Assembly (NCBI GenBank): GCA_020200155.1
Contig: JAIVJG010000199.1
Span: 1 to 32,724, forward strand
DNA from: Acidobacteriota bacterium
GTDB taxonomy: Bacteria; Acidobacteriota; Blastocatellia; Pyrinomonadales; Pyrinomonadaceae
Direction: 5' to 3'
Length of the DNA: 32,724 nt
The notes under the pieces were generated by a model. The model was not told the origin of the DNA. It saw only the letters and a program-made list of their open reading frames with translations, and made no database searches. Each line of letters begins with the position of its first letter. The first letter of the stretch is position 1. Below are positions 1 through 6,880 of the stretch, in pieces. The position numbers and the translations under genes were made by a program.

Positions 1-540
1 GCTTAAGCCGCTCACTTCCTCCGCGAACGCGGCTTCGAGCAAGTAGAGCAGGTGCAGGTCGCGGAGCGCGTCCCACTCGGCTTCCGGGCGAATGATTTTG
101 ACCGAGACGGGCGAGCCGTCGTGGAGCCACGCGCGGTGCGTCTGGTAGAGCAGGCGCGCGTCGCACGCCTCTTCCTCGAAGTCCCTGTAAGCCTCTCCGG
201 GCCGGCAGCCGAGTTCGTTGACGAAGATGTCTCGGACGTTGTCAAAGGATGACGGCGCGGCGCGGTCGGGGATGGTGGCGAGTTCCAGGCAGGTCTGCGC
301 CGGCAGCAGGTCAACTCGCGTTGACAGGTAGCGACCGAACAAGGAGAAGACAGTCCCCAGACTTTCGAGTGCGAAGCGCAGTCTGGGGCCGCGCGCCTGT
401 TCGTGTGCGGCGTCGTGCACCACGCGCAGCGAGCGGCGCGCGACGCACGGCAGTCCCGCCGCCGCCAGTCGCTGCTCGATCTCTTCCCGACGCTTCTTCA
501 GCGCCGAGCGCTCCGTTCTTTTTTCCACCGGCTCTATCAC
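1..540 (-). CDS. Divergent ABC1/AarF-family kinase-like protein, N-terminal part (cut by window edge)
   Basis: 180 codons are visible, from a GTG at 540 to the window edge, with no stop. The protein follows the ABC1 (UbiB/AarF/ADCK) pattern: a helical start with LSTRVDLLP, then IPDRAAPSSFDNVRDIF, NELGCRPGEAYRDF, and the ATP-lysine strand VSVKIIRPEAE. Two signature motifs are altered. The KxGQ motif reads SLFGR and the Ala-rich AAASIGQVH loop reads CDARLLYQTH, whereas the neighbouring kinase at 3347-5020 keeps both. It may therefore be a specialised or inactive paralogue. The start is uncertain: the frame stays open upstream into the TlpA-like gene and the ribosome site is weak. The catalytic half lies outside the window. 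Family assignment is secure; the substrate (a quinone- or lipid-related role is usual for the family) is unknown. Confidence 0.8.
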   Translation of the reverse strand, partial: MIEPVEKRTERSALKKRREEIEQRLAAAGLPCVARRSLRVVHDAAHEQARGPRLRFALESLGTVFSLFGRYLSTRVDLLPAQTCLELATIPDRAAPSSFDNVRDIFVNELGCRPGEAYRDFEEEACDARLLYQTHRAWLHDGSPVSVKIIRPEAEWDALRDLHLLYLLEAAFAEEVSGLS

Positions 541-611
541 AACGATGGTCTCTTGAGTTCCCGCTTCAGACTCCCGCGCCGAACGCGGAGAGCGACGGCG
601 CTGGCCGCGCC

Positions 612-1109
612 CTATCCAATCGCCTTCAAAGTTTCTTCGAGCGATTCTTTATTGACCGGGCCTCGATAAATCTTGACGATGTGCTGCGAGCGGTCGAGGA
701 CGAGCGTGTAAGGGATGCCCACGCCGTTGAATTGTTGAAAGATGTCCTGACTGCCGAGCAGCACGGTGTAGTTGATGCCGTTGCTTTCGACGAAGGGCTT
801 GATGGCAGCGAGGCCGGACTCGTCAAGAGCGATGCCGACGACCTTCGCCTGCGATTTGGCCGCCACCTCTTTGAGTTCGGGAATTTCGCTCATGCACGGC
901 GCGCACCACGTCGCCCAGAAATTCAAGACCACGACGTTTCCCTTAAGCGAGTCTCTGTCTACCGTTTTCCCGTCAAGCGACTTGAGGGAAAAGTCCGGTA
1001 TCGTGTTGCCGACGACCACGTCCTCCGGGTTCATGGCGCTGCCGCCGCCGCAACCCGGCAGGAAGACGGTGGAAAGGCAAATTAAAATTACAGAGATCAG
1101 CAATCTCAT
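612..1109 (-). CDS. TlpA/ResA-like thiol-disulfide oxidoreductase lipoprotein
   Basis: This 165-residue periplasmic thioredoxin-fold protein begins with a lipoprotein signal peptide (hydrophobic MRLLISVILICLSTVF, lipobox LPGC, lipidated Cys20). The AhpC/TSA-type entry VGNTIPDFSLKSLDG is followed by FWATWCAPC, with redox cysteines at 69 and 72, and a cis-proline in GVGIPYT. Family members reduce or isomerise disulfides outside the cytoplasm, for example in cytochrome c maturation. The start at 1109 is chosen because AAGGAGA lies just upstream. An in-frame ATG six codons earlier lacks a site. It lies 132 nt after the DUF1702-like gene and 71 nt before the divergent ABC1 gene on the same strand, so it is probably in the same operon. 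A redox partner close to two putative selenoproteins is suggestive but unproven. Confidence 0.9.
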   Translation of the reverse strand: MRLLISVILICLSTVFLPGCGGGSAMNPEDVVVGNTIPDFSLKSLDGKTVDRDSLKGNVVVLNFWATWCAPCMSEIPELKEVAAKSQAKVVGIALDESGLAAIKPFVESNGINYTVLLGSQDIFQQFNGVGIPYTLVLDRSQHIVKIYRGPVNKESLEETLKAIG

Positions 1110-1241
1110 CCTGTGTCTCCTTGGCAATCAAAACTTAATCAACGCTTGTTTCCGCCGCCGCCCCGCGCGCTCGCGGCCTCCGCTTTCGCGGGAAAACTTG
1201 TTCCAACTCTCACTCGCCCCGGCTGTTCTCGCCCGTCCTCG

Positions 1242-2615
1242 TTAGGCGAACGATGAAGTCCGTGCTGTTGCCATCTCTCTCTCCAACCGCGCGGCCAGTT
1301 CCGGCAGAGCCTGATAGTGGAACACTTCACCCAGACGTTCGTGCGCCGCCAGCACTGGATGGAAGCGGCGCACGGCCTCTGTGGCCGGGCGGGCGACGAG
1401 GTTGTTCCACAACTCGACCAGTCGCCGGTCGGACGGGTCAGGCTGGTATTGCAGAAAGCGGTTGATGAACTCGTCGCCGGGCGTGATGTCTATGCCCATG
1501 ATGAGCGTTGACATCACGCCGTTCGTGAAGGCGTTCGTGCGCGAGAGTTGCTCGCCTTGATAGCGCACGAGATTTTCCAGAATCTCCGGCTGCCGGACGT
1601 TGACGATGGTAGTCGCCCACGCGAGACCGGCGGTCATGTTGAAACGCGCCAGTTCGTGCGGCGCTTCACGCTCGACGGCGAGCCACGGCGAGAGCAGGCC
1701 GGGCACGAAAAAGAGCGGGAGAAAATAGAGCGAGCGCCCGACTCCATGCCAGAAGTAGCTGACCGCTTCCGGCTCGACTTCCAACAGGTGACGCTCGACA
1801 ACGCTGACCATCTGCGCGTGCCAGAAACGCGTCACCAATCCGAGCGACTCGTAAGCCGCGCCCTCGTAGCCGCGTCTGGAGTTTTCTTTCACGAGCGTCA
1901 CAAACTCGCGCAGCACGCGACGAATTTCGTCGGGCGAATCGTATGGCGTGATCGTGTTCATCAATTGCTGCGCGAAGGCCAGACCCAATCCGGCGTGCAT
2001 CATGGTCAGGCTCTTGGCGGGCAGCACGCCGGCCCTCTCGCCGGTCAGGATGCCCCGGATGGGCTTGCCCTTTCCCCAGAACGTCATCGCGTAGACGTGC
2101 CCCAGTCCCTCCACCGCCCAGAGGTCTGGATACGCGCCGAGCGCGTAAGCTGCTTCGACGAGTTTTCCGAGATCGAAATCGCGCCCGCCTTCCGGGATGT
2201 TCAGCAGCGAGCTGACGTTTTTGACCAGATTGAAGACCTGATAATTGTTCCGCAATTCCCGCCACGCGAGGTTGATGCTCTCCGCAGACGAGAAGGTTCG
2301 GAGAGTGTCCTGCGACTGCTCGACGACTTCCGAAGCCATGCGCGAGACGTAGGCCGGACTCAAAATCCTGAGCGTGAGCGCGTCGAACGTCAGGTTGACG
2401 AGACCTCTCTGCATCTCGTCGCCAATCTGAAAAGCCCCGAAGACCAAGTCGCCGAATTGATTTTCGGTGGCCTGCGTGACGGAGTAGAAGGCGTCGTTGA
2501 CCTTGCGCGACGGCTGACTTTGATCGCGCGGCGCGAGCGCGTTCGCAAGCTGCTGGACGCCGAACAGCGACATCGCCCACGTATAGCCCAGAGCCGACTT
2601 GGTCAGATCACGCAT
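1242..2615 (-). CDS. DUF1702-like (enediyne-cluster-type) protein with MRDLTKS N-terminal domain
   Basis: 457 residues, started at an ATG behind a near-perfect AAAGGAGG site. Residues 1-110 match the product of the next upstream gene (2687-3265): both start MRDLTKS, then YTWAMSLFGVQQ, VTQATE and QRGLV(N/D)LTF. From about residue 165 the protein follows what I remember of the DUF1702 pattern: VEGLGHVYAMTFWG, MMHAGLGLAFAQQLM, YFWHGVGRSLYF, FNMTAGLAWATT and a late NAFTNGVMSTLIM segment. DUF1702 proteins occur in enediyne polyketide clusters and many environmental bacteria. Their biochemical role is not established. No signal peptide is seen, though some segments (YFLPLFFVPGLL) are very hydrophobic. 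It follows its short relative by 71 nt. The DUF1702 call is by eye and needs a profile search. Confidence 0.65.
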   Translation of the reverse strand: MRDLTKSALGYTWAMSLFGVQQLANALAPRDQSQPSRKVNDAFYSVTQATENQFGDLVFGAFQIGDEMQRGLVNLTFDALTLRILSPAYVSRMASEVVEQSQDTLRTFSSAESINLAWRELRNNYQVFNLVKNVSSLLNIPEGGRDFDLGKLVEAAYALGAYPDLWAVEGLGHVYAMTFWGKGKPIRGILTGERAGVLPAKSLTMMHAGLGLAFAQQLMNTITPYDSPDEIRRVLREFVTLVKENSRRGYEGAAYESLGLVTRFWHAQMVSVVERHLLEVEPEAVSYFWHGVGRSLYFLPLFFVPGLLSPWLAVEREAPHELARFNMTAGLAWATTIVNVRQPEILENLVRYQGEQLSRTNAFTNGVMSTLIMGIDITPGDEFINRFLQYQPDPSDRRLVELWNNLVARPATEAVRRFHPVLAAHERLGEVFHYQALPELAARLEREMATARTSSFA

Positions 2616-2686
2616 GGTTCACCTCCTTTCTCAACAGCGGCCTCGAAGGCTCAACTCTTCCGGGCACGGGAAGACGAACGGCCCCC

Positions 2687-3265
2687 TCACCTCCCGGAGC
2701 CTTGCGAAGGCATCGGCCCCCAGCCAGCAGTCGTTTGCGCGCCCGACGCCGCCCCGCCCCTTGCGTCCGTTCTTGCCGCGCCGCCCGGCGATGTGCCCGC
2801 CGTCGTGGGTCGCGTGTAAGCGCCCGCGCCCGGTGTCGCAGCAGCAGCAGCCCAACCCGCGCCCTGCTGTGCCGCGCTCGAAGCGGCGGAGGCCGCGCCC
2901 TGCATCGTCTGCCCGACCATGCCCGCCGTCTGCTCCATCACGCGCATCCCCTGCCTGATGGCATCGGCTGACTGCTGCCCGATGTTCGACGACATTCTCG
3001 ACGCGCCGCCCTGATTGAACGCGCCGGGCGAAAAGATGCCGAACGTCAGGTCAACCAGCCCTCTTTGCAGATTGTCGCCGGCTCTGAAGGCCGCCTTCGC
3101 CACGCCGTCAAACTCTTCCTCGGTAGCCTGCGTGACGTTGTTGAAAGCGTCGGTCGCAGGATGTTGCTGCCCCCTCTGCGGCTTCATTATGTTCAGCATC
3201 TGCTGGACGCCGAACAGCGACATCGCCCACGTGTAGCTCATCATTGATTTGGTTAAATCTCGCAT
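2687..3265 (-). CDS. Short paralogue with MRDLTKS N-terminal domain and Ala/Gly-rich tail (phasin-like?)
   Basis: 192 residues from an ATG preceded by a perfect AAGGAGG site. The first ~110 residues are homologous to the N-terminus of the DUF1702-like neighbour. They include FNNVTQATEEEFDG and a likely amphipathic helix ending LQRGLVDLTFG. The rest is low complexity: MEQTAGMVGQTMQGAAS, then Ala-, Gly-, Thr- and Pro-rich sequence without obvious fold. The helix-rich N-terminus with an Ala-rich tail recalls phasins and other lipid-granule surface proteins, but no family was recognised and this is only a guess. The gene lies 81 nt after the canonical ABC1 kinase gene and shares its strand, so co-transcription is likely. 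The shared domain may target both proteins to the same place or partner. Confidence 0.75.
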   Translation of the reverse strand: MRDLTKSMMSYTWAMSLFGVQQMLNIMKPQRGQQHPATDAFNNVTQATEEEFDGVAKAAFRAGDNLQRGLVDLTFGIFSPGAFNQGGASRMSSNIGQQSADAIRQGMRVMEQTAGMVGQTMQGAASAASSAAQQGAGWAAAAATPGAGAYTRPTTAGTSPGGAARTDARGGAASGAQTTAGWGPMPSQGSGR

Positions 3266-3346
3266 GAATGACCTCCTTCTCTCTTATGCCCTACCACCCG
3301 ACAGCTTAGATTTCAGAGCCGCGATCAAACGCCGTGCGCCCCGCAT

Positions 3347-5020
3347 CTACGCCAGCCTTCGCATCGTCTGCCAGAGCAGCGTCGCCGCCGCCGCGACGAA
3401 TAACATTTCAGCCGTGAACAGGTTGACTCCCAGTTGCGCCTGCCCGCCCGTGGCGGTGATGATTAAGGAGACGGCGAAGACCGACGTTCCCAGACGCATC
3501 ACCCTGCGCCGGGTCGCGTCGTCGGCGTCCTCGCTCTCCACGTCGAATTCCGCACGCGCACGCAAGTCGCCGGCGGCCATCTTGTCCACGAACTCGGCGG
3601 CGCGAAACGGGCCGTCGCGCACGACGCGCTCGCTGGAGATGGCCCAGCCGAGAATTGATTCGTAGGTGAACAACTCGCGCCGCGCGTTCCACTTCAGTTC
3701 GCGGTCGCAGACTGCCTGAAGGTGCTGGCCGAGATCGAACGACGGGGCGAACCGCGTGATGAGTCCGTCAATGGCGATGGCCGAGCGGATGTACTTGACC
3801 ACGTCGCGTTCGGGCCAGACTCCGGCCCGGCGCGAGAGCCTGAGCATGTCGAGCATGACGAGCGTGAAATTCTTGCGCAGGCGGCGCACACGTCCTTCCG
3901 TCTCGTACCACCCCTCGGCCATCTGCTTCAGCCCCGCGCGAAACTTCTCCGCGCTCGCGGGCGTCTCCACCACAGAGATTTTGAAGAACGCCTCGCACAT
4001 CCCTTCGAGGTCGCCGCGCGTGTAAGCCAGCGTCAGCCCGACGAGATTCTGGCGCGAATAGCGGCTGATCGTGCCCGTGATGCCGAAGTCTATGTAGCCG
4101 ACGACGTTGTTCGGCAGGATCAACAGATTAGCCGGGTGCAGGTCGGCGTGGAACATCCCGTGGCGGAACACATCGCTGAGGAAGTTGTTGATGATGTTGT
4201 GCGCCATCTTGTCCGGCTCGAAGCCCGTCGCACGCAGGCGGCGAAACTTCGTCTCGTCTCCGGCATCTAGTGCGCGCAGGAACGAGAGCAGCGTCTCGCC
4301 CTCGAAGAATTCGAGGACGAGGGTGCGGCGCGTGGTGTATTCCGGGAGCACAAAGGGGACGCGCTCGCGCGGGTTGTCGCGTGCGTTGCGGCGGAGTTGC
4401 TCCATGTAGCGCGCCTCGTAGCGGTAGTCGAGTTCCTCGCGCGTCCACATGACGAACTCGCTCATCGGCTCGATCATCCAGTAGAGCGAGCGCAGGCGCA
4501 GGGATTTAACCAGTCGAATGGTCGCCGAGATGAGACGAATGTCGCCCGCGAAATCTATCTCGACGCTGGGGCGACGCACCTTGATCGCCAACTTTTGTCC
4601 GCCGAGGTATCCGACGTGAACCTGACCGATGGAGGCGGTGGCGAGCGGCTGCGGGTCGAACGCGTCGAAAATCTCCGACGGCTTCCGGCCCAGTTCCTCG
4701 ACGAAAATCTGCTCGACCTGCGCGAAGGCGAACGGCTCGACGCGGTCGAGCAGATCGAAGAGCGCGTTGCAGTATTCGAGCGAGAGGATGTCGGGCTGGA
4801 GGGCCAGCATCTGGCCGAACTTGATGAACGTCCCGCCCATATCTTCGAGCATCACGCGCAGTCGTTCGGGGCCTGAGATTGAGCGCACACGCAACCGCCG
4901 CGCGAGCCGGGGCCAGCGACCGAGAGAGCGCCCGAAGGCGTGCGCCAGCGCGTGCCGCACGACGACGCGGATGATGTGCGCCAGCCGGCGCAGGCTCGAC
5001 CTGTAGACCAGCAACTCCAT
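3347..5020 (-). CDS. ABC1/UbiB-family atypical kinase
   Basis: 557 residues with all hallmarks of an active ABC1 (UbiB/AarF/ADCK) protein: KFGQ of the KxGQ helix at about 67-70, the Ala-rich nucleotide loop ATASIGQVH near 128-136, ATP lysine in LAIKVRRP at about 147, catalytic HADLHPAN at 291-298 and metal-binding DFG at 311-313. Two hydrophobic C-terminal helices (TSVFAVSLIITATGG and EMLFVAAAATLLW) would anchor it in the membrane, as in UbiB. The family supports ubiquinone and other prenyl-lipid metabolism. Its ATG overlaps the stop of the SDR-acyltransferase gene as TGATG, so translation is probably coupled. A TTG one codon earlier is an alternative start. The partnership with a lipid acyltransferase suggests a membrane-lipid substrate (inference). 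Confidence 0.92.
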   Translation of the reverse strand: MELLVYRSSLRRLAHIIRVVVRHALAHAFGRSLGRWPRLARRLRVRSISGPERLRVMLEDMGGTFIKFGQMLALQPDILSLEYCNALFDLLDRVEPFAFAQVEQIFVEELGRKPSEIFDAFDPQPLATASIGQVHVGYLGGQKLAIKVRRPSVEIDFAGDIRLISATIRLVKSLRLRSLYWMIEPMSEFVMWTREELDYRYEARYMEQLRRNARDNPRERVPFVLPEYTTRRTLVLEFFEGETLLSFLRALDAGDETKFRRLRATGFEPDKMAHNIINNFLSDVFRHGMFHADLHPANLLILPNNVVGYIDFGITGTISRYSRQNLVGLTLAYTRGDLEGMCEAFFKISVVETPASAEKFRAGLKQMAEGWYETEGRVRRLRKNFTLVMLDMLRLSRRAGVWPERDVVKYIRSAIAIDGLITRFAPSFDLGQHLQAVCDRELKWNARRELFTYESILGWAISSERVVRDGPFRAAEFVDKMAAGDLRARAEFDVESEDADDATRRRVMRLGTSVFAVSLIITATGGQAQLGVNLFTAEMLFVAAAATLLWQTMRRLA

Positions 5021-6822
5021 CAACTCACTTTTTCCTTAAAGCTCATCCGCTTTTCATAGCGCGGCGTCTCGTCTCCGGCTGGCTCTTTCTGAAAGATGGA
5101 GCCGGAGAAAATTGACTTGCGGCGGCGAAGCATCTCTGCGATGGCCTCTTCCATGCGTGCGCGCACCTCGCGGCTGATGGCGCGCACCGTCGCGGGGTCG
5201 TTGGCCGCTTCGGGCGGATACCTCTGCTCGATGTGGATGGGCGCGAGAAACTGCGTGTGCCACTTCGACGGGAGCGGCACCGGCAGTAGCGGAAAAGTGG
5301 GCGTGATCGGCAGGAAAGGCCACTCTGTCTGGCGCTTCCACCACTCCCAGTTGATCTTGCCGATGATGGGGAAAATCTCCGCGCTGCCGACCGTGACGAA
5401 TGGGATGATGGGCGCTTGATGGCGCAGGGCCATCTTGACGAACTCGTCGCGCCCGAACTTGCCCAGTCTGTACGCGTCCGCGTAGAGCGAGAATGCGCCA
5501 CGGATTCCTTCCGGGTAGATGGCGAGGATTTCGTCGCGCTCAAGCACGTAGTCTGCGTTCTCCTGGCATGCGACGATGCCGCCGAGCTTGGTGTGAAAGT
5601 TGAAGAGGAACGGAAACTTGATGAGTCCGGGATGAATCAGGAATCTCGGATAGCGGCCAAGTTCGCGCGCCAGCAGGTGCAGCGTCATCACCGCGTCCCA
5701 GGGCATGAAGCCGCGATGGACGCCGACGAGCATCGCGCGTCCCTTCGCCGGGACGTGGTTGAGTCCCTCGACCTCGACGCGCCAGTAACGGTCGTGCAGG
5801 AACTTGAAGAGTGTCCGCCCGAACGCACCGATGTATTGCTTGTCCATCCCGAAGTCGTCGAAGTCGGCGGACTCCGGCTGCGCGGCCTCGCCCGAGCGCG
5901 CAATGCCGGAGTCCGCAGCGCGTCCGCCGGGCTGCGCGTCGCGGAGTTCCCGCAGCGCTTCAACGCTCGAACGGCGCGGCTTGAATCCAAGTTCACGCTT
6001 GATCTTCCGGTTCGAGATCGTCCACGGATAGCGGATGTATTCGAGTTGTTCGATGCGGTGCGCGAGGCCGGCGGGCGCGAGCGCGCGGCGCGCGAGCCTC
6101 TGCAACGTGCGCGGCAAGGGAATGCGTCGCGCACCGGCGAGGCGCAGAGCCTTCCGCAGCGGTACGACGCCGTCGGGCGCGACGTTGTAGACGCCTCCGG
6201 CGTTTTGCTCGACCGCGCGGCACACGGCGCTCGCGAGGTCTTCGGGGCTGAGGAACTGTAGCGAGGGATCGTGGCCGGGGAGCGTGACGGCCACGCGAGT
6301 TTGCAGCAGGCGGCTGAAGTAGTCCGCGCCGCCGGGCGTGGGCGTGGCCGCCGCGCGGAGAATGACGAGCCGCGTGCGCTGGCCTTCGTCGAGGTGGAAG
6401 GCCGCGAGCGCTTCGAGTTCGAGCCAGGCGTTCGAGAGCGTCGGCTTGTTGCCGCGCAGGAGCAGTCGCGACTCGGAGAGGAGGCCGATGTTGTGGTGGG
6501 CCGCGCCGTAGACCGCCGCGCTCGACAGCAGCACGAAATGGCGGACGCCCGCGCGGGCACACTGCTTGAAGACGGCCTCCGCGTCCGCGAGGTCGGGAGC
6601 CGTGCGACGGCGCGCGACGAGTGGCGGAGAATAGACGACCGTGTCCACGTCCTGTTCACGGAGCAGGCCGGCGTGGCCGCCGCTCAGGAGGCCGCTGAAG
6701 CCGTCCTCGCCGTGCGGCGCGCTCTGGCACGTCTCGACGGCGTGACTCTCGCGAAGTCGCTCGACCAGCAACTCCGCGAAGCCGTCGCGTTCGTCAATGA
6801 CCAGCACTCTCGCCATGTCCAT
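5020..6822 (-). CDS. Fusion: degenerate extended SDR (epimerase-like) + PlsC/MGAT-type acyltransferase
   Basis: About 600 residues in two domains. Residues 1-293 look like an NAD-dependent epimerase/dehydratase: ARVLVIDERDG start, HFVLLSSAAVYGA, FLSPEDLASAVCRA, GGVYNVAPDG. The glycine-rich GxxGxxG loop is missing, and the YxxxK position reads WLELE, so this half is probably not a working oxidoreductase. Residues about 330-560 are a lysophospholipid/monoacylglycerol-type acyltransferase: catalytic block VHRGFMPWDA (H369, D376; the longer H-x6-D spacing of the MGAT-like branch) and YPEGIRGAF at about 436-444. It probably transfers an acyl chain onto a lipid or related alcohol at the membrane. 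Start 6822 follows GGAGAGAGGGAAAGG; an ATG two codons later is equally possible. Its stop overlaps the start of the ABC1 kinase gene. Confidence 0.82.
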   Translation of the reverse strand: MDMARVLVIDERDGFAELLVERLRESHAVETCQSAPHGEDGFSGLLSGGHAGLLREQDVDTVVYSPPLVARRRTAPDLADAEAVFKQCARAGVRHFVLLSSAAVYGAAHHNIGLLSESRLLLRGNKPTLSNAWLELEALAAFHLDEGQRTRLVILRAAATPTPGGADYFSRLLQTRVAVTLPGHDPSLQFLSPEDLASAVCRAVEQNAGGVYNVAPDGVVPLRKALRLAGARRIPLPRTLQRLARRALAPAGLAHRIEQLEYIRYPWTISNRKIKRELGFKPRRSSVEALRELRDAQPGGRAADSGIARSGEAAQPESADFDDFGMDKQYIGAFGRTLFKFLHDRYWRVEVEGLNHVPAKGRAMLVGVHRGFMPWDAVMTLHLLARELGRYPRFLIHPGLIKFPFLFNFHTKLGGIVACQENADYVLERDEILAIYPEGIRGAFSLYADAYRLGKFGRDEFVKMALRHQAPIIPFVTVGSAEIFPIIGKINWEWWKRQTEWPFLPITPTFPLLPVPLPSKWHTQFLAPIHIEQRYPPEAANDPATVRAISREVRARMEEAIAEMLRRRKSIFSGSIFQKEPAGDETPRYEKRMSFKEKVS

Positions 6823-6880
6823 GCCTTTCCCTCTCTCCGCCAACGTCACAGCCGGCCACACAGAGCCAACGGCCAACGGC

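Noticed and set aside
12-314. 100-codon minus-strand frame rich in Arg, Ser and Thr
   Set aside because: It is an out-of-frame shadow. The neighbouring frame from 540 to 1 encodes recognisable ABC1 protein.
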